Source: a virus
Length of the DNA stretch: 64,000 nt
Strand: one strand, 5' to 3'
IMG/VR virus record: IMGVR_UViG_3300034073_004109
Location: 18,419 to 82,418 of that record
Shown here: piece by piece, positions 24,022 through 32,074 of the stretch
Numbering within the stretch: position 1 is the first letter of the stretch
Layout: each line of letters starts with the position of its first letter
Notes under the pieces: model-generated
The model's input: only the letters and a program-made list of their open reading frames with translations
What the model was told of the DNA's origin: nothing
Database searches by the model: none
Made by a program: the position numbers and the translations under genes

Positions 24022-24660
24022 TCAGGACTCGGTGATGAACGGCAGGTAAGTGCTGTTCACGTCGGGCACCACATCATCGATGTAGTAGCAGACTTCAACC
24101 ACGATCGGAGTACCGCCAGTGGCGGTGGAGGTCAGAGTGGAGCCAGCGGCGGTGCCGGTGCTGTCGGTGACGAACACCTTCAGAGTCTCGGCGCCGGTCA
24201 GAGCCACGGGAGTGATCAGACCTTTGCTGTTAGCGACGGGAGCCACGGTGCCGCCGGAGACGGCCACGGCCGAAGAGGTCGTGGAGACTGCGGTAGCGGT
24301 GATGGTGTCGTCGTTCGCCAGGGCATCGGCCACCTTCAGGCGGTTGGTGTTGGTACCAACCAGGCCAGAGAAGGCGGTGCCCACGCCACGGTCCTTACGC
24401 AGATCGGGCACGCGGATACCAACGCGGTAGATGTTGGCGCCAGCGGGCACGGTCAGACCGGTGATGTTCGGACGAGGCTTGTCGTCCTGACGCAGGTCGG
24501 GGCTAGGGATGGTGATATCGAAGCTGGTACCACCAGTTGCACCCACCAGTGCGTAGCCGATCACCTGGTAGTAGGTACGGCCGGGGAGAGCCACAACAGG
24601 CTGACCCTGGTAGCTGCTCAGTTCGGTAACCCAGTTACCGGGGTAGATCTTCTTCGCCAT
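24022..24660 (-). CDS. Capsid-associated (decoration-like) protein
   Basis: 212 residues, beta-rich, with Thr/Ser/Val-rich strands and a strong AGGAGG ribosome site upstream. It directly follows the major capsid gene and is flanked by a strong terminator, so it is probably expressed at high level like a head decoration or second coat protein. No family recognised. Confidence 0.6.
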   Translation of the reverse strand: MAKKIYPGNWVTELSSYQGQPVVALPGRTYYQVIGYALVGATGGTSFDITIPSPDLRQDDKPRPNITGLTVPAGANIYRVGIRVPDLRKDRGVGTAFSGLVGTNTNRLKVADALANDDTITATAVSTTSSAVAVSGGTVAPVANSKGLITPVALTGAETLKVFVTDSTGTAAGSTLTSTATGGTPIVVEVCYYIDDVVPDVNSTYLPFITES

Positions 24661-24676
24661 TGTTCGTTACCTCCTA

Positions 24677-25819
24677 TCAGTACACGAAGCTGTAGGCGAC
24701 GGTGATGAAGTCCTTGTTCAGGATCTCAAAACCGGCGAAGAGCGACCAGATCATGATAATAAAACGACTGAAATCGTCGTTGTTATTCAACAGGATCTGA
24801 GCGTTATTACCACCGATACCCACGCCCACGGCTTGAGGGCCGAAGAACAGCATGGGGGCGGCAGTGGTCACGGCAGAGGTGATCGACGCATCAGCGATGG
24901 TCACCTGCAGAGACTTCTCGGGGAGGTTGGTCGACTCGAACCAGCGGACACCCTCAAAGAGGAAGCCGGTAGGCATCACGGGCTGACCAGCCACGAAGCC
25001 TGCCTGGCCGTAAGCGGGACCCATGCCATAGAAGAAGTTGGCGTTGGGAGCCTGCTCGGGCTGCAGGGGGTTGACCATACCGTTACCCGCGTAACGAGCG
25101 ATCTCACGGAACGCGTCGTTCTGGCGCAGGTGCATCATTGCGGTGGGATCCGCGATGCAACGGTAGTAGCCATCGGCGAAGGTCGGGACATTGCGCTTGC
25201 GCATGTCCTTGACCACAGCCAGGAGGTCGGTCTTGACGTCGAACTTCGCAGACTGACCGGCGCTGTAGCTCAGATAAGGAGCAGCAGAACCCTTGGTCTT
25301 GTTCAGGGGATAGTAGTAACCACCCTGAGTGCTGTCGGCCTTGCCATTGGCTTCGGCTTTGAACAGCTCGTCAGCGAAGACGCGGTCGCGCCAACGGCGA
25401 TAGTCGTCCAGCAGAGTCAGCGAACCGATGCTCTGGTGGAACACATTCAGGTTGCCGGTGTCCAGCAGCAGGCGCTGGGCAGTCAGCAGGGTCTCACGAG
25501 CCACCTTGAAGGTGGACGGAGCGGTGGGATCAAGGGGATCAGCAGGACCGGTGTACTCCTTGAGCGTCACCAGGACCTTGTCCTTGACGATATTGCGGCT
25601 AGATGCAGTGCCCAGAGTTTGATCGGCAGTGCGCTCGCGGGAATCCTTGTTGCCAGGATTGCCCCAGAAGCGGTAACGATCGAGCTGAACAGTCTGGCCC
25701 GGCTGCTTGGCGAAGTCATGCACGACGACGGGCTCAACCGCCATCTCGATGATGTAGCCAGGGTGGGGCCGATAAAGCTCTGCGCCTAGCAGCTTGGGAA
25801 AGTCATTATCGATCCACAT
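24677..25819 (-). CDS. Major capsid protein
   Basis: 380 residues. Features consistent with an HK97-fold phage coat protein are the long helix region (residues 110-150), ADGYYRCIADPTAMMHLRQN, DAFREIARYAG and the GVRWFESTNLP strand. It has a good ribosome site (GAGGAG), its own candidate promoter and a downstream terminator after the following gene. The assignment rests on these patterns and position; identity by database search was not possible. Confidence 0.75.
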   Translation of the reverse strand: MWIDNDFPKLLGAELYRPHPGYIIEMAVEPVVVHDFAKQPGQTVQLDRYRFWGNPGNKDSRERTADQTLGTASSRNIVKDKVLVTLKEYTGPADPLDPTAPSTFKVARETLLTAQRLLLDTGNLNVFHQSIGSLTLLDDYRRWRDRVFADELFKAEANGKADSTQGGYYYPLNKTKGSAAPYLSYSAGQSAKFDVKTDLLAVVKDMRKRNVPTFADGYYRCIADPTAMMHLRQNDAFREIARYAGNGMVNPLQPEQAPNANFFYGMGPAYGQAGFVAGQPVMPTGFLFEGVRWFESTNLPEKSLQVTIADASITSAVTTAAPMLFFGPQAVGVGIGGNNAQILLNNNDDFSRFIIMIWSLFAGFEILNKDFITVAYSFVY

Positions 25820-25878
25820 GGGTCGACAGGCTCCTCAGCTGGTAGAAGAAACAGCACGCAGAACGCGCGCTTGCTCTT

Positions 25879-25906
25879 ACTATAAAGTCGATTTGTAGGG
25901 TGAAAA
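25879..25906 (-). promoter_or_regulatory. Candidate capsid promoter
   Basis: On the minus strand TTTTCA (25906-25901) and TATAGT (25884-25879) are spaced by 16 bases, about 60 bases upstream of the capsid ATG. The -35 region overlaps the conserved GTAGGGTGAAA element on the other strand. Confidence 0.4.
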
Positions 25907-25910
25907 AATT
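25895..25910 (+). promoter_or_regulatory. GTAGGGTGAAAAAATT element, copy 1
   Basis: This 16-base sequence is repeated with one change at 47642-47657 (GTAGGGCGAAAAAATT), and its core TAGGGTGAAA recurs before the terminase gene. Here it lies between the divergent capsid and LAGLIDADG genes. It may be an operator or a phage-specific promoter element. Confidence 0.45.
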
Positions 25911-26623
25911 TGGACGCGGCGGATGTCCGAGGCCTCCTGGGCCTACTCCTCCCTGACGGCAGCCTTGTCCCATATCGCAGTCCTGCAGGGGGTTACATCC
26001 AACTGACGTTGACTGCCGGGGTTTCTGAGTCCGCGTTTCTCGAGGACAAGGTCGCCGAATTTCGGCAATTCATCTCGACTTCGGCAGAAATTATTCCCTA
26101 CAAGACGCGCCCGCGCGCCAACGGCAAGACGACCGAGGTGCTGCGCTTTCGGGTCTCGACCAACAAGCTGCGCCCTGTTTACAACCTGCTCTACCCGGGC
26201 GGCGAACGGCAGATCACTCAGAACGCTCTGGATCTCCTTGGCGCCAAGGCTGCCGCGTGGTGCTGGGCCGAAGGAGCTCGGCTGAACCGTGATGGATCTT
26301 CGTGCCTAGCCCGCGTCGGTAACTCCGTCGATGAAGGACACATGGTGTCGTCGTGGATTGAAGTCCTCACCGGCGCACGCTCCGAGATCGAGGGAGAACT
26401 GATCAAGCCAAGGCTTCGTTTTGATGCCGAACAGACCCGCAAGATCCGGGAGTCCTTGGCTCCCTATGCACCGCCCAGTCGTCAACACCTTTTCACCGGA
26501 GAGCAGTGGGATGTCCACTCAATTCGTAGCGCGCGTACTGAGCTACAGCATCGGCAAGGGGAAAATTGCTCTCAAGGGGAGCCGCAAGAGGCCCTGGCTG
26601 GAACTCAAGCGACCCGAGACTGA
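25910..26623 (+). CDS. LAGLIDADG-type homing endonuclease-like protein
   Basis: 237 residues with a TTG start. Motif 1 is LLGLLLPDGSL (acid Asp16); motif 2 is AAAWCWAEGARL (acid Glu121); YNLLYPGGERQIT precedes motif 2 as usual in LAGLIDADG proteins. The last 33 codons read through the start of the next gene and are probably not selected. It lies immediately beside the capsid gene, a usual homing location, but no intron or intein was seen. It could be an active nuclease or a domesticated DNA-binding protein. Confidence 0.65.
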   Translation: MDAADVRGLLGLLLPDGSLVPYRSPAGGYIQLTLTAGVSESAFLEDKVAEFRQFISTSAEIIPYKTRPRANGKTTEVLRFRVSTNKLRPVYNLLYPGGERQITQNALDLLGAKAAAWCWAEGARLNRDGSSCLARVGNSVDEGHMVSSWIEVLTGARSEIEGELIKPRLRFDAEQTRKIRESLAPYAPPSRQHLFTGEQWDVHSIRSARTELQHRQGENCSQGEPQEALAGTQATRD

Positions 26624-27089
26624 GCGCGCGTATCTCGGTTCCCAGGTCTACCAGCTACGCAAACTCCATCCCGGGGAGCTCGAGATCTTCTGGGACCGAG
26701 TGCCAACCGAGGGTTTCTACGACCTCGATCGAGCCAGGATTCAAAGCGATGAACTCTGGCGCGCCTACGAGCTCCTCTACCCCCGCGACAAATTCACGCT
26801 GTCACCGACCGTGCTCGAGCTCACGGGGCTCCAGGGCGCTTGCGCGCTCTGGCTTGATCACGGCTCCTGGTATGGCCGAGCAGGGGAGATCACAGGGGGC
26901 TACAGCCCCCACGAGAAGAAGCTCATCGGTGAGTGGTTGACCTCTTTAGGCTTCGAGGCTGCGAACAAGCGCGTTGACAGCCGATGCCGCCTTTGCATCT
27001 CCCCTGATTCGATGCGCAAATTCATCCCGGCGATCCGCCCGCTCGTACACGCATCGATGCGTAGCAAGCTTCAACGTAAAAGGACCTAG
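26511..27089 (+). CDS. Second LAGLIDADG-like protein, motif 1 acid replaced
   Basis: 192 residues from the ATG giving MSTQFVARVLSYSIGKGK. Organisation parallels the upstream gene: motif 1 position reads VLSYSIGKGKI with Lys16 where the first protein has Asp16, then LYPRDKFTLSPTVLELTG and motif 2 ALWLDHGSWYG with Asp116. The two overlap by 113 bases and are probably diverged duplicates. The missing acid suggests this one is not an independent nuclease; it might pair with the first or bind DNA only. Confidence 0.6.
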   Translation: MSTQFVARVLSYSIGKGKIALKGSRKRPWLELKRPETERAYLGSQVYQLRKLHPGELEIFWDRVPTEGFYDLDRARIQSDELWRAYELLYPRDKFTLSPTVLELTGLQGACALWLDHGSWYGRAGEITGGYSPHEKKLIGEWLTSLGFEAANKRVDSRCRLCISPDSMRKFIPAIRPLVHASMRSKLQRKRT

Positions 27090-27249
27090 GCTGAATTCTG
27101 CCCCGAAGCAGAACTACGTCAGGGGCCTCCAGGAGCTCGAGTTTTTGTAGTTTCCTCGAGCTGGTGAGTGATCCGCCGTGCTCTTGATCACAGTGCGGCG
27201 GCGCCTGGAAATGATCTTCTTAGGATATTCAAGATCCTGCGGATCACCG

Positions 27250-27414
27250 ATGGCGATTCCAGAGAACCCTCCCAATACACCCGAGCAGAACAAGCCAAGC
27301 GAGCCGCGTCGCTTGGGCTCTGATTACTGCCTCGCTTCGGGACTTCGGCGCAAATTCCTTGACTTCTGCGACGAGAATCCGGGCGCAGAAGAGTGCCGCG
27401 TCTACGACCTCTAA
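27250..27414 (+). CDS. CP12-like small protein (C-terminal cysteine loop)
   Basis: 54 residues from the ATG at 27250. The N-terminal half is Pro/Glu/Asn-rich and disordered-looking. The C-terminus, FCDENPGAEECRVYDL, is nearly identical to the end of CP12 (YCDxNPxAxECRxYDD), with the Cys40-Cys49 pair spaced exactly as in CP12. In cyanobacteria this loop binds GAPDH and nucleates the GAPDH-CP12-PRK complex that stops the Calvin cycle in the dark. The PRK-binding N-terminal cysteine pair of full CP12 is missing. Cyanophages are known to carry cp12, so an auxiliary metabolic role is plausible. Confidence 0.7.
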   Translation: MAIPENPPNTPEQNKPSEPRRLGSDYCLASGLRRKFLDFCDENPGAEECRVYDL

Positions 27415-27472
27415 GGCTCAGGACTCCTTGAATCAATCTCTTAGACTGCATCAATCGCGATAACCCGGCCCG

Positions 27473-27913
27473 ATGGCGGTCTTTAATAAGCTGAACGGCT
27501 TTGTTGAACACCTCAGTCTGGGTGTTCACAATCTCTCGACCAATCAGCTGGTGCTCGCGCTCAGCAACGTCAACCCGACTGCAGAGGCGACCCCTCCCAC
27601 TGGAGCGACAGCCAACTGTGTGCTGGCCAACGTCACCCAGGTCTCCTATACCAACCTGAGTAGCCGCAACATCACCACCACCAGCTCTGCACAGGCCTCT
27701 GGTACCTACAAGCTGGTTCTCGCGGATCTGACGCTGAACGCGACAGGGACAGTCGGACCGTTCCGCTACATCTACGTCTTCAACGACACGCCCACCTCGC
27801 CAGCTGATCCGCTCATCGGCTACTACGACTACGGCACGTCGCTGACCCTCTCCAACGGCGAAAGCCTGACCATTGACTTCGACCAGGTGAATGGCGCTCT
27901 GACCCTGGCCTGA
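27473..27913 (+). CDS. Small beta-rich virion protein
   Basis: 146 residues beginning MAVFNKLNGFVEHLSLGVHN. The pattern, with LVLALSNVNPT near the start and YIYVFNDTP later, is typical of phage tail-tip or minor tail proteins in aquatic phages. It starts a rightward trio of structural genes. Confidence 0.65.
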   Translation: MAVFNKLNGFVEHLSLGVHNLSTNQLVLALSNVNPTAEATPPTGATANCVLANVTQVSYTNLSSRNITTTSSAQASGTYKLVLADLTLNATGTVGPFRYIYVFNDTPTSPADPLIGYYDYGTSLTLSNGESLTIDFDQVNGALTLA

Positions 27914-27933
27914 TCCCCTCGCCAGGATGAAGA

Positions 27934-29208
27934 ATGCCGACGCTTGTTGCTAATCGCCAGAGATATCAAGCCGAAGGCTCGGCGGCGGTCCTCACTTTTA
28001 CACGCCGCTTCTATGCAGACACCGGCGCATTCACTGCCAGTGGCGGCAGCACGCAGTACCCGCGCGGCTACTACCAGGCCCCTGTAACAGCAGTCTATGC
28101 CGTCCTTGGGCCAGAGGCTTACCCCAAGGCCAGTCTTCGCTTCTCTCTCTCGAGCGGCACTTTCTCGCGCGCGCCTGTGGCCGCCAGCTTCATCAGGGGC
28201 TACATCCTCTATTGCGATGCGGGCTCCTTCCTCGCGACGGGCGTAAGCAATTCGATCTTTCTGCACGCCCGGGTTATTGCCCCGATTGCGGCGTACGAGG
28301 CCGAAGGACCGGTCACCGCACTGCAGCGGGCGCTCATTTTTGACGTCTCTACAGCCGCCTTCACTTCCAGTCCCCAGGGCAGCGGCTTCCAGTTCCAACC
28401 GCCAGCACCCGCTTCCGGACAGCGGCGCGACAAGCCGCTCAATCCTTATGGAGGTAGCGACGACACAGGCGGCTCCTTCATCCGTCCCCAGTACGTCAAG
28501 TACAACTCTGCTCTCAAAGCCAAGAACTTCGGCCTCATCAGCAACCTGTTCTCAGTTGCCGAGGGTGAACTTGGCAGTCAGGCCGGATCCAATACCGCTT
28601 TCTTTGTCGTCGAAACCGATGGCCCTGCGCAGCTCTTCATTAAGAACAACACCACATCACCCTTCACTAAGAACTACCTATCAGTTGGTGTCCTTGACGC
28701 CGATCGCAAGCCACTACCGCTGAACCCGGACGGCTTCGCTTATCGCAATGACAACCACGCTACCGAGACAAACGAAGCAGCGGAGTCGCTCCCTGCTGGC
28801 GTGTACTACTTCACGATCTCCTGCAATCAGTGGCAAGCGATTCCTTTTAAGGTCACCATGCAGGTCATCCGGTTTAAGCCGCTCATCGGCGCTGCCGGAG
28901 GCACATTCGCGCCGTATGGTCGATTTGCTATCGCCAAGCTGTACAGCGCTGCGACCCTGACGGGTCCCATGTCGGGAACGATCCCACCCGATTCCAAGAT
29001 CGATCGTCTCTCCGGCGCAGCTACTATCGCCGCGATACCTGTACTGTCGCTTGCGATCATGCGCGGCGCTGCAGTTGGAACAATGGTTCCGTACGGCAGG
29101 CTCAAGCAAACTCATCGCATCTCAGGTTCCGCAATTGGCACCGGAAGCAGTATCGCTACCCTGAGTTCTGCCCCTCCCTACGGAGGAGGTTATGGGGGCG
29201 GCTATTAG
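27934..29208 (+). CDS. Large virion protein with Gly-rich C-terminus
   Basis: 424 residues. The first 150 contain repeated aromatic strand segments with AEGSA and YEAEGP turns. A middle domain around residues 185-320 has a pre-peptidase-like beta pattern (FVVETDGPAQLFIKNN, GVYYFTISCN). The C-terminus has repeated GAAxGTxxPYGR segments and ends GGGYGGGY. Probably a tail or fibre protein. Confidence 0.6.
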   Translation: MPTLVANRQRYQAEGSAAVLTFTRRFYADTGAFTASGGSTQYPRGYYQAPVTAVYAVLGPEAYPKASLRFSLSSGTFSRAPVAASFIRGYILYCDAGSFLATGVSNSIFLHARVIAPIAAYEAEGPVTALQRALIFDVSTAAFTSSPQGSGFQFQPPAPASGQRRDKPLNPYGGSDDTGGSFIRPQYVKYNSALKAKNFGLISNLFSVAEGELGSQAGSNTAFFVVETDGPAQLFIKNNTTSPFTKNYLSVGVLDADRKPLPLNPDGFAYRNDNHATETNEAAESLPAGVYYFTISCNQWQAIPFKVTMQVIRFKPLIGAAGGTFAPYGRFAIAKLYSAATLTGPMSGTIPPDSKIDRLSGAATIAAIPVLSLAIMRGAAVGTMVPYGRLKQTHRISGSAIGTGSSIATLSSAPPYGGGYGGGY

Positions 29209-29260
29209 AACTAGCCGGCTCCATGAACTTGCCAGAATGGTTCAGTAGAGAAGTAAGTCC

Positions 29261-29683
29261 ATGGCGTTCTCGCAGTATTTTGCAACCCAGGTATTGAACT
29301 GGGTCAAGGGATCTCCGTTTCCTACTGCGCTATCGAATGTCTACGTGTCCTTGCACACCGGTGATCCCGGCTCGGCTGGCACATCGAATGATGTAACCGG
29401 CACGATCAAAGGCAGTGCAACCCGGACTACTGTCTCGAGCGCAGCTTTTACTGCCGTCGCATCCGCATCAGGCGGCGGCTTCGAGATCACCAACACTGGC
29501 GTGGTTCAGATCACAACCAGTGCTGTGAATACAACAACCCAGACCGTTACGCATTTCGGCATCTGGGATGCCGCCACCGGTGGCAACTTCCTCGCCTCTG
29601 GCGCACTGACAACCTCCGTTGGTGTCCAGCTTGGTGACACCGTTCAATTCAACATCGGCGCTATGGCCGTGCGTGTGATCTGA
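29261..29683 (+). CDS. Phage tail-type protein (VYVSLHTGDPG family)
   Basis: 140 residues. NVYVSLHTGDPGSAG near the start, then ITNTGVVQI and VTHFGIWDAATGG, matches a widespread small phage tail or fibre-associated family. It is followed by a coupled 44-residue basic gene. Confidence 0.75.
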   Translation: MAFSQYFATQVLNWVKGSPFPTALSNVYVSLHTGDPGSAGTSNDVTGTIKGSATRTTVSSAAFTAVASASGGGFEITNTGVVQITTSAVNTTTQTVTHFGIWDAATGGNFLASGALTTSVGVQLGDTVQFNIGAMAVRVI

Positions 29684-29817
29684 TGGCCAAGGTCAAGAAG
29701 AGCCCAACCGGCGCCATCCACAAGGATCCGGTTGAGAAGATCACTCGCCAGGGGAATGGTCGACGCAGCCGCGCCAGTCACGGCCGCAAGCTGCGTCGGG
29801 GGCAGGGGAAGGGCTGA
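29683..29817 (+). CDS. 44-residue very basic protein
   Basis: ATG overlaps the previous stop (TGATG). The sequence is Lys/Arg/Gly-rich (MAKVKKSPTGAIHKDP at the start, KLRRGQGKG at the end) and probably contacts nucleic acid or capsid interior. Tiny basic proteins of this type are common beside phage structural genes. Confidence 0.6.
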   Translation: MAKVKKSPTGAIHKDPVEKITRQGNGRRSRASHGRKLRRGQGKG

Positions 29818-29830
29818 CGACTATCGTCCG

Positions 29831-30238
29831 TCAGGGCATCCCTACAGCGGCTCCCATCTGACCTGGGGTCAGGCCTAAAGCAGCGCCCGCTGGACGCTTC
29901 TGGCCGAACAGATCCAGTCCGATTGAATACTCGTCAGGGTTTTGCTGGATCATCTGTTTGGCAGCGTCCGAGTTGCGCTTGGTGAACCCGATAAACGCAC
30001 TCGGCCCTGACTCGCCTCCGTACCCGCCACGAATCGTCAACATGTTCCCGTTGGCGGCGTCACCCAACGGGAAAGTTGCTTCACCCTGCAATTCTCCGCT
30101 TTGCAGGTTGTAACCAGCCTGTACGTCCGTTCCGTACTTATTGCGATACATCGCCGTCGGCGCAAACGGAACCGCCTGGGGTTGGATCGACGCGCCAGGC
30201 ATCGTGACTGGATCAAAGAAGCCTGGTTGAGGTGCCAC
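29831..30238 (-). CDS. Hypothetical virion-type protein
   Basis: 135 residues, Gly/Pro-rich at both ends with a beta-rich centre (GYNLQSGELQGEATFPLG, MLTIRGGYGGESGPSAFIGF) resembling a short beta-meander. Not recognised. Downstream end of the long leftward operon. Confidence 0.55.
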   Translation of the reverse strand: MAPQPGFFDPVTMPGASIQPQAVPFAPTAMYRNKYGTDVQAGYNLQSGELQGEATFPLGDAANGNMLTIRGGYGGESGPSAFIGFTKRNSDAAKQMIQQNPDEYSIGLDLFGQKRPAGAALGLTPGQMGAAVGMP

Positions 30239-30270
30239 GATCCGCGATTAAAAATACATCTTAGAAAGTG

Positions 30271-31437
30271 TCAGTAATTCCAAACAGTAAACGGCTTTAC
30301 CCCCGCTCGTGCGTGGAAGCACCCGCCATTTCTGGTGTCGATATGGATAAAGCCTTTGGGGCGCCCATCGCCATACCCGCCGCTCCAGCGTTGAATCAGC
30401 CAGCGGTGGAAGTTCTCGAGTGATTCACCGATCGGATAAATATCGAGCGCCATGCCCTTTGTGTGGTACGAACCAGGGACGCCACCAACTTGTCGATTGA
30501 TTGGCTCAGGCCTGTAACCGCTAGTCACACCCAATGGGCCGTCCCAGCTCTTGCGGATGGCATCGAACTCCTTGCAGACCTTGATGATCTCTTTCTCTTC
30601 CTGGCTTCCCGCCTTTGGCTTACGCCTCGCGTCGTACTGAAGCACTTCGCCAACGGTGATATATTCGCCAACCCGCGCACCGAAATCTCCCCAGTTGATG
30701 GCGGTTGTTGGTGCTAAGCCAGGCTTGGCTGTCTCCTCTCGCCAGTGAGGTAGGAAGAGAACCCACTTTTCCGTACCTCCATTCAAGGTGACCCAGGCAT
30801 GGGAGTCAGCCGGGATCTCTTCCACTCGACTGATTGCAAGGGATTCGCCTTCCGCAAAGCTTCTCTTCCCGAGATCGGACAAATACCGACTCTCGATTGT
30901 GGCTTTCTTTAAGTAAGTCTGCTGCGTTGCAATGAATTTCATGATCCCATCCGATTCAGCATTCCACAATTTTGCTTCCGCCTTACGACGGTTTACCAGC
31001 CCTGGCAGCACCCTGCCGCCTGCCTTGACATACAGCTCGAGAGCATTGCTCATCTGCTGATAGATCTCAGGCCTCGCTGCCCCTTCGCGCAATACACGGC
31101 TAATCGTCTCGAAGCCCGGAGCGCCGTAGAACGAAGCGCCGAGGTTCCAAGCAAAACTCAGCAGCGCCGCTTGCCGGTTCGGCCCGAGCTCATTCCAGCG
31201 CGGGATTACTTCCAGCTTCGGCAGAAACTCTTTCTCCAGCATCACCTGCAGGTAGGACCTGCAGACATCGCCCTTGCAGACATCGCCCATCCTGACCGGT
31301 GTTCCGTTTGGATACCGAGTCAATCCAGCGCAGATTGTCGGGATCCCCACTGGGTCGAGGTACGCCTCGAGCTCAATTCCCTCAAACCGCTCGATCTCTC
31401 GAACGGCTATTGCCATCGTTTCAGGATGGATCGCCAT
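30271..31437 (-). CDS. Two-domain endolysin: GH24 lysozyme plus M15 peptidase
   Basis: 388 residues. The N-terminal domain (1-165) has the T4-lysozyme triad with exact spacing: Glu19 in FEG, Asp28, Thr34. The C-terminal domain (about 265-388) is an M15-type D-Ala-D-Ala peptidase: GYRPEPINRQVGG, SYHTKGMALDIYP with zinc ligands His325 and Asp332, and FIHIDTR with His365. It would cut both glycan and peptide bonds of cyanobacterial peptidoglycan. The linker (170-260) is unassigned. Likely the lysis enzyme. Confidence 0.9.
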   Translation of the reverse strand: MAIHPETMAIAVREIERFEGIELEAYLDPVGIPTICAGLTRYPNGTPVRMGDVCKGDVCRSYLQVMLEKEFLPKLEVIPRWNELGPNRQAALLSFAWNLGASFYGAPGFETISRVLREGAARPEIYQQMSNALELYVKAGGRVLPGLVNRRKAEAKLWNAESDGIMKFIATQQTYLKKATIESRYLSDLGKRSFAEGESLAISRVEEIPADSHAWVTLNGGTEKWVLFLPHWREETAKPGLAPTTAINWGDFGARVGEYITVGEVLQYDARRKPKAGSQEEKEIIKVCKEFDAIRKSWDGPLGVTSGYRPEPINRQVGGVPGSYHTKGMALDIYPIGESLENFHRWLIQRWSGGYGDGRPKGFIHIDTRNGGCFHARAGVKPFTVWNY

Positions 31438-31660
31438 AGATGTCCGCGAATCTCTTGGTCACGTGCGGAGCCGGTTCGCGCCCCTGCGCAATATCTGTTG
31501 CCACCTGCTCGGCCGCATTGTCGCTGTAGCCCTTCGACTTCAATAGCGCATACGTCTGGAAGAATGCATCCAGCGCATCATCTGCAGGTGCTGTGCCATT
31601 GACAGCAAAACGCCCTGCCAGCGCCGAGAAAATCTCATCGCTACCGGCAAGGCGCATCAA
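31421..31660 (-). CDS. 79-residue hypothetical protein
   Basis: Helical, acidic, overlapping the endolysin start by 17 bases, so probably coupled to it. Not recognised; an internal virion or lysis accessory role cannot be told apart. Confidence 0.55.
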   Translation of the reverse strand: MMRLAGSDEIFSALAGRFAVNGTAPADDALDAFFQTYALLKSKGYSDNAAEQVATDIAQGREPAPHVTKRFADIYGDPS

Positions 31661-31694
31661 GGTGTTTGCAGATGACTACATCGTAGTCAGCAAA

Positions 31695-32039
31695 TCAGCG
31701 ATAGATCAGCTCCATCAGATCCTCAGGGCTCATGCCTGATTGCTGCATGGTTTGCGCCAAGGCCATCTTGTTCTGGCCGAGGCCGGCCATCTTCGATACC
31801 TCAGCTGCGGTGTACATCGCCAAGGCGCTTGCCTTCGCTTCAGCTGTGCTTTGATCCATCTCGGCCGCACGAGCGCTGTCCTGGATCCCGGCCATTAACT
31901 GACGGGGTTCCTCTTCAGCGCGCAGTGCATCCTTGGAGCGCTGCACCTGCAGTGCCACGGGGACTTGCAGGGTTGCAGACGAGTTAGGTGCCGCATTCAA
32001 CGCCATCGCGTCGATGTTGGCACGAGGAGGCAACATCAT
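31695..32039 (-). CDS. Hypothetical helical virion-type protein
   Basis: 114 residues from tandem ATG codons at 32039/32036. Ala/Gln/Met-rich helices (AEAKASALAMYTAAEVSKMA). The frame upstream crosses a terminator and is not used. Probably structural. Confidence 0.55.
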   Translation of the reverse strand: MMLPPRANIDAMALNAAPNSSATLQVPVALQVQRSKDALRAEEEPRQLMAGIQDSARAAEMDQSTAEAKASALAMYTAAEVSKMAGLGQNKMALAQTMQQSGMSPEDLMELIYR

Positions 32040-32043
32040 GATG

Positions 32044-32065
32044 AAAAGCCCCGCCGTAGCGGGGC
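32044..32065 (-). terminator. Rho-independent terminator after scaffold gene
   Basis: Perfect 7-bp stem GCCCCGC/GCGGGGC with a 4-base loop, followed on the minus strand by TTTT. It closes the terminase-portal-scaffold transcription unit and sits directly before the next ATG. Confidence 0.85.
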
Positions 32066-32074
32066 GCGAATGAA

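Noticed and set aside
24833-25789. Long rightward frame opposite the capsid gene (about 318 codons)
   Set aside because: It is the reverse-complement shadow of the strongly coding capsid gene with no ribosome site, and the residue mix (His/Arg/Gly/Val) is typical of antisense reading of GC-rich genes.
27121-27170. Terminator at the GAGCTCGAG...CTCGAGC inverted repeat
   Set aside because: The arms are symmetric but the T-run lies inside the loop rather than after the stem, so it does not fit a rho-independent terminator.
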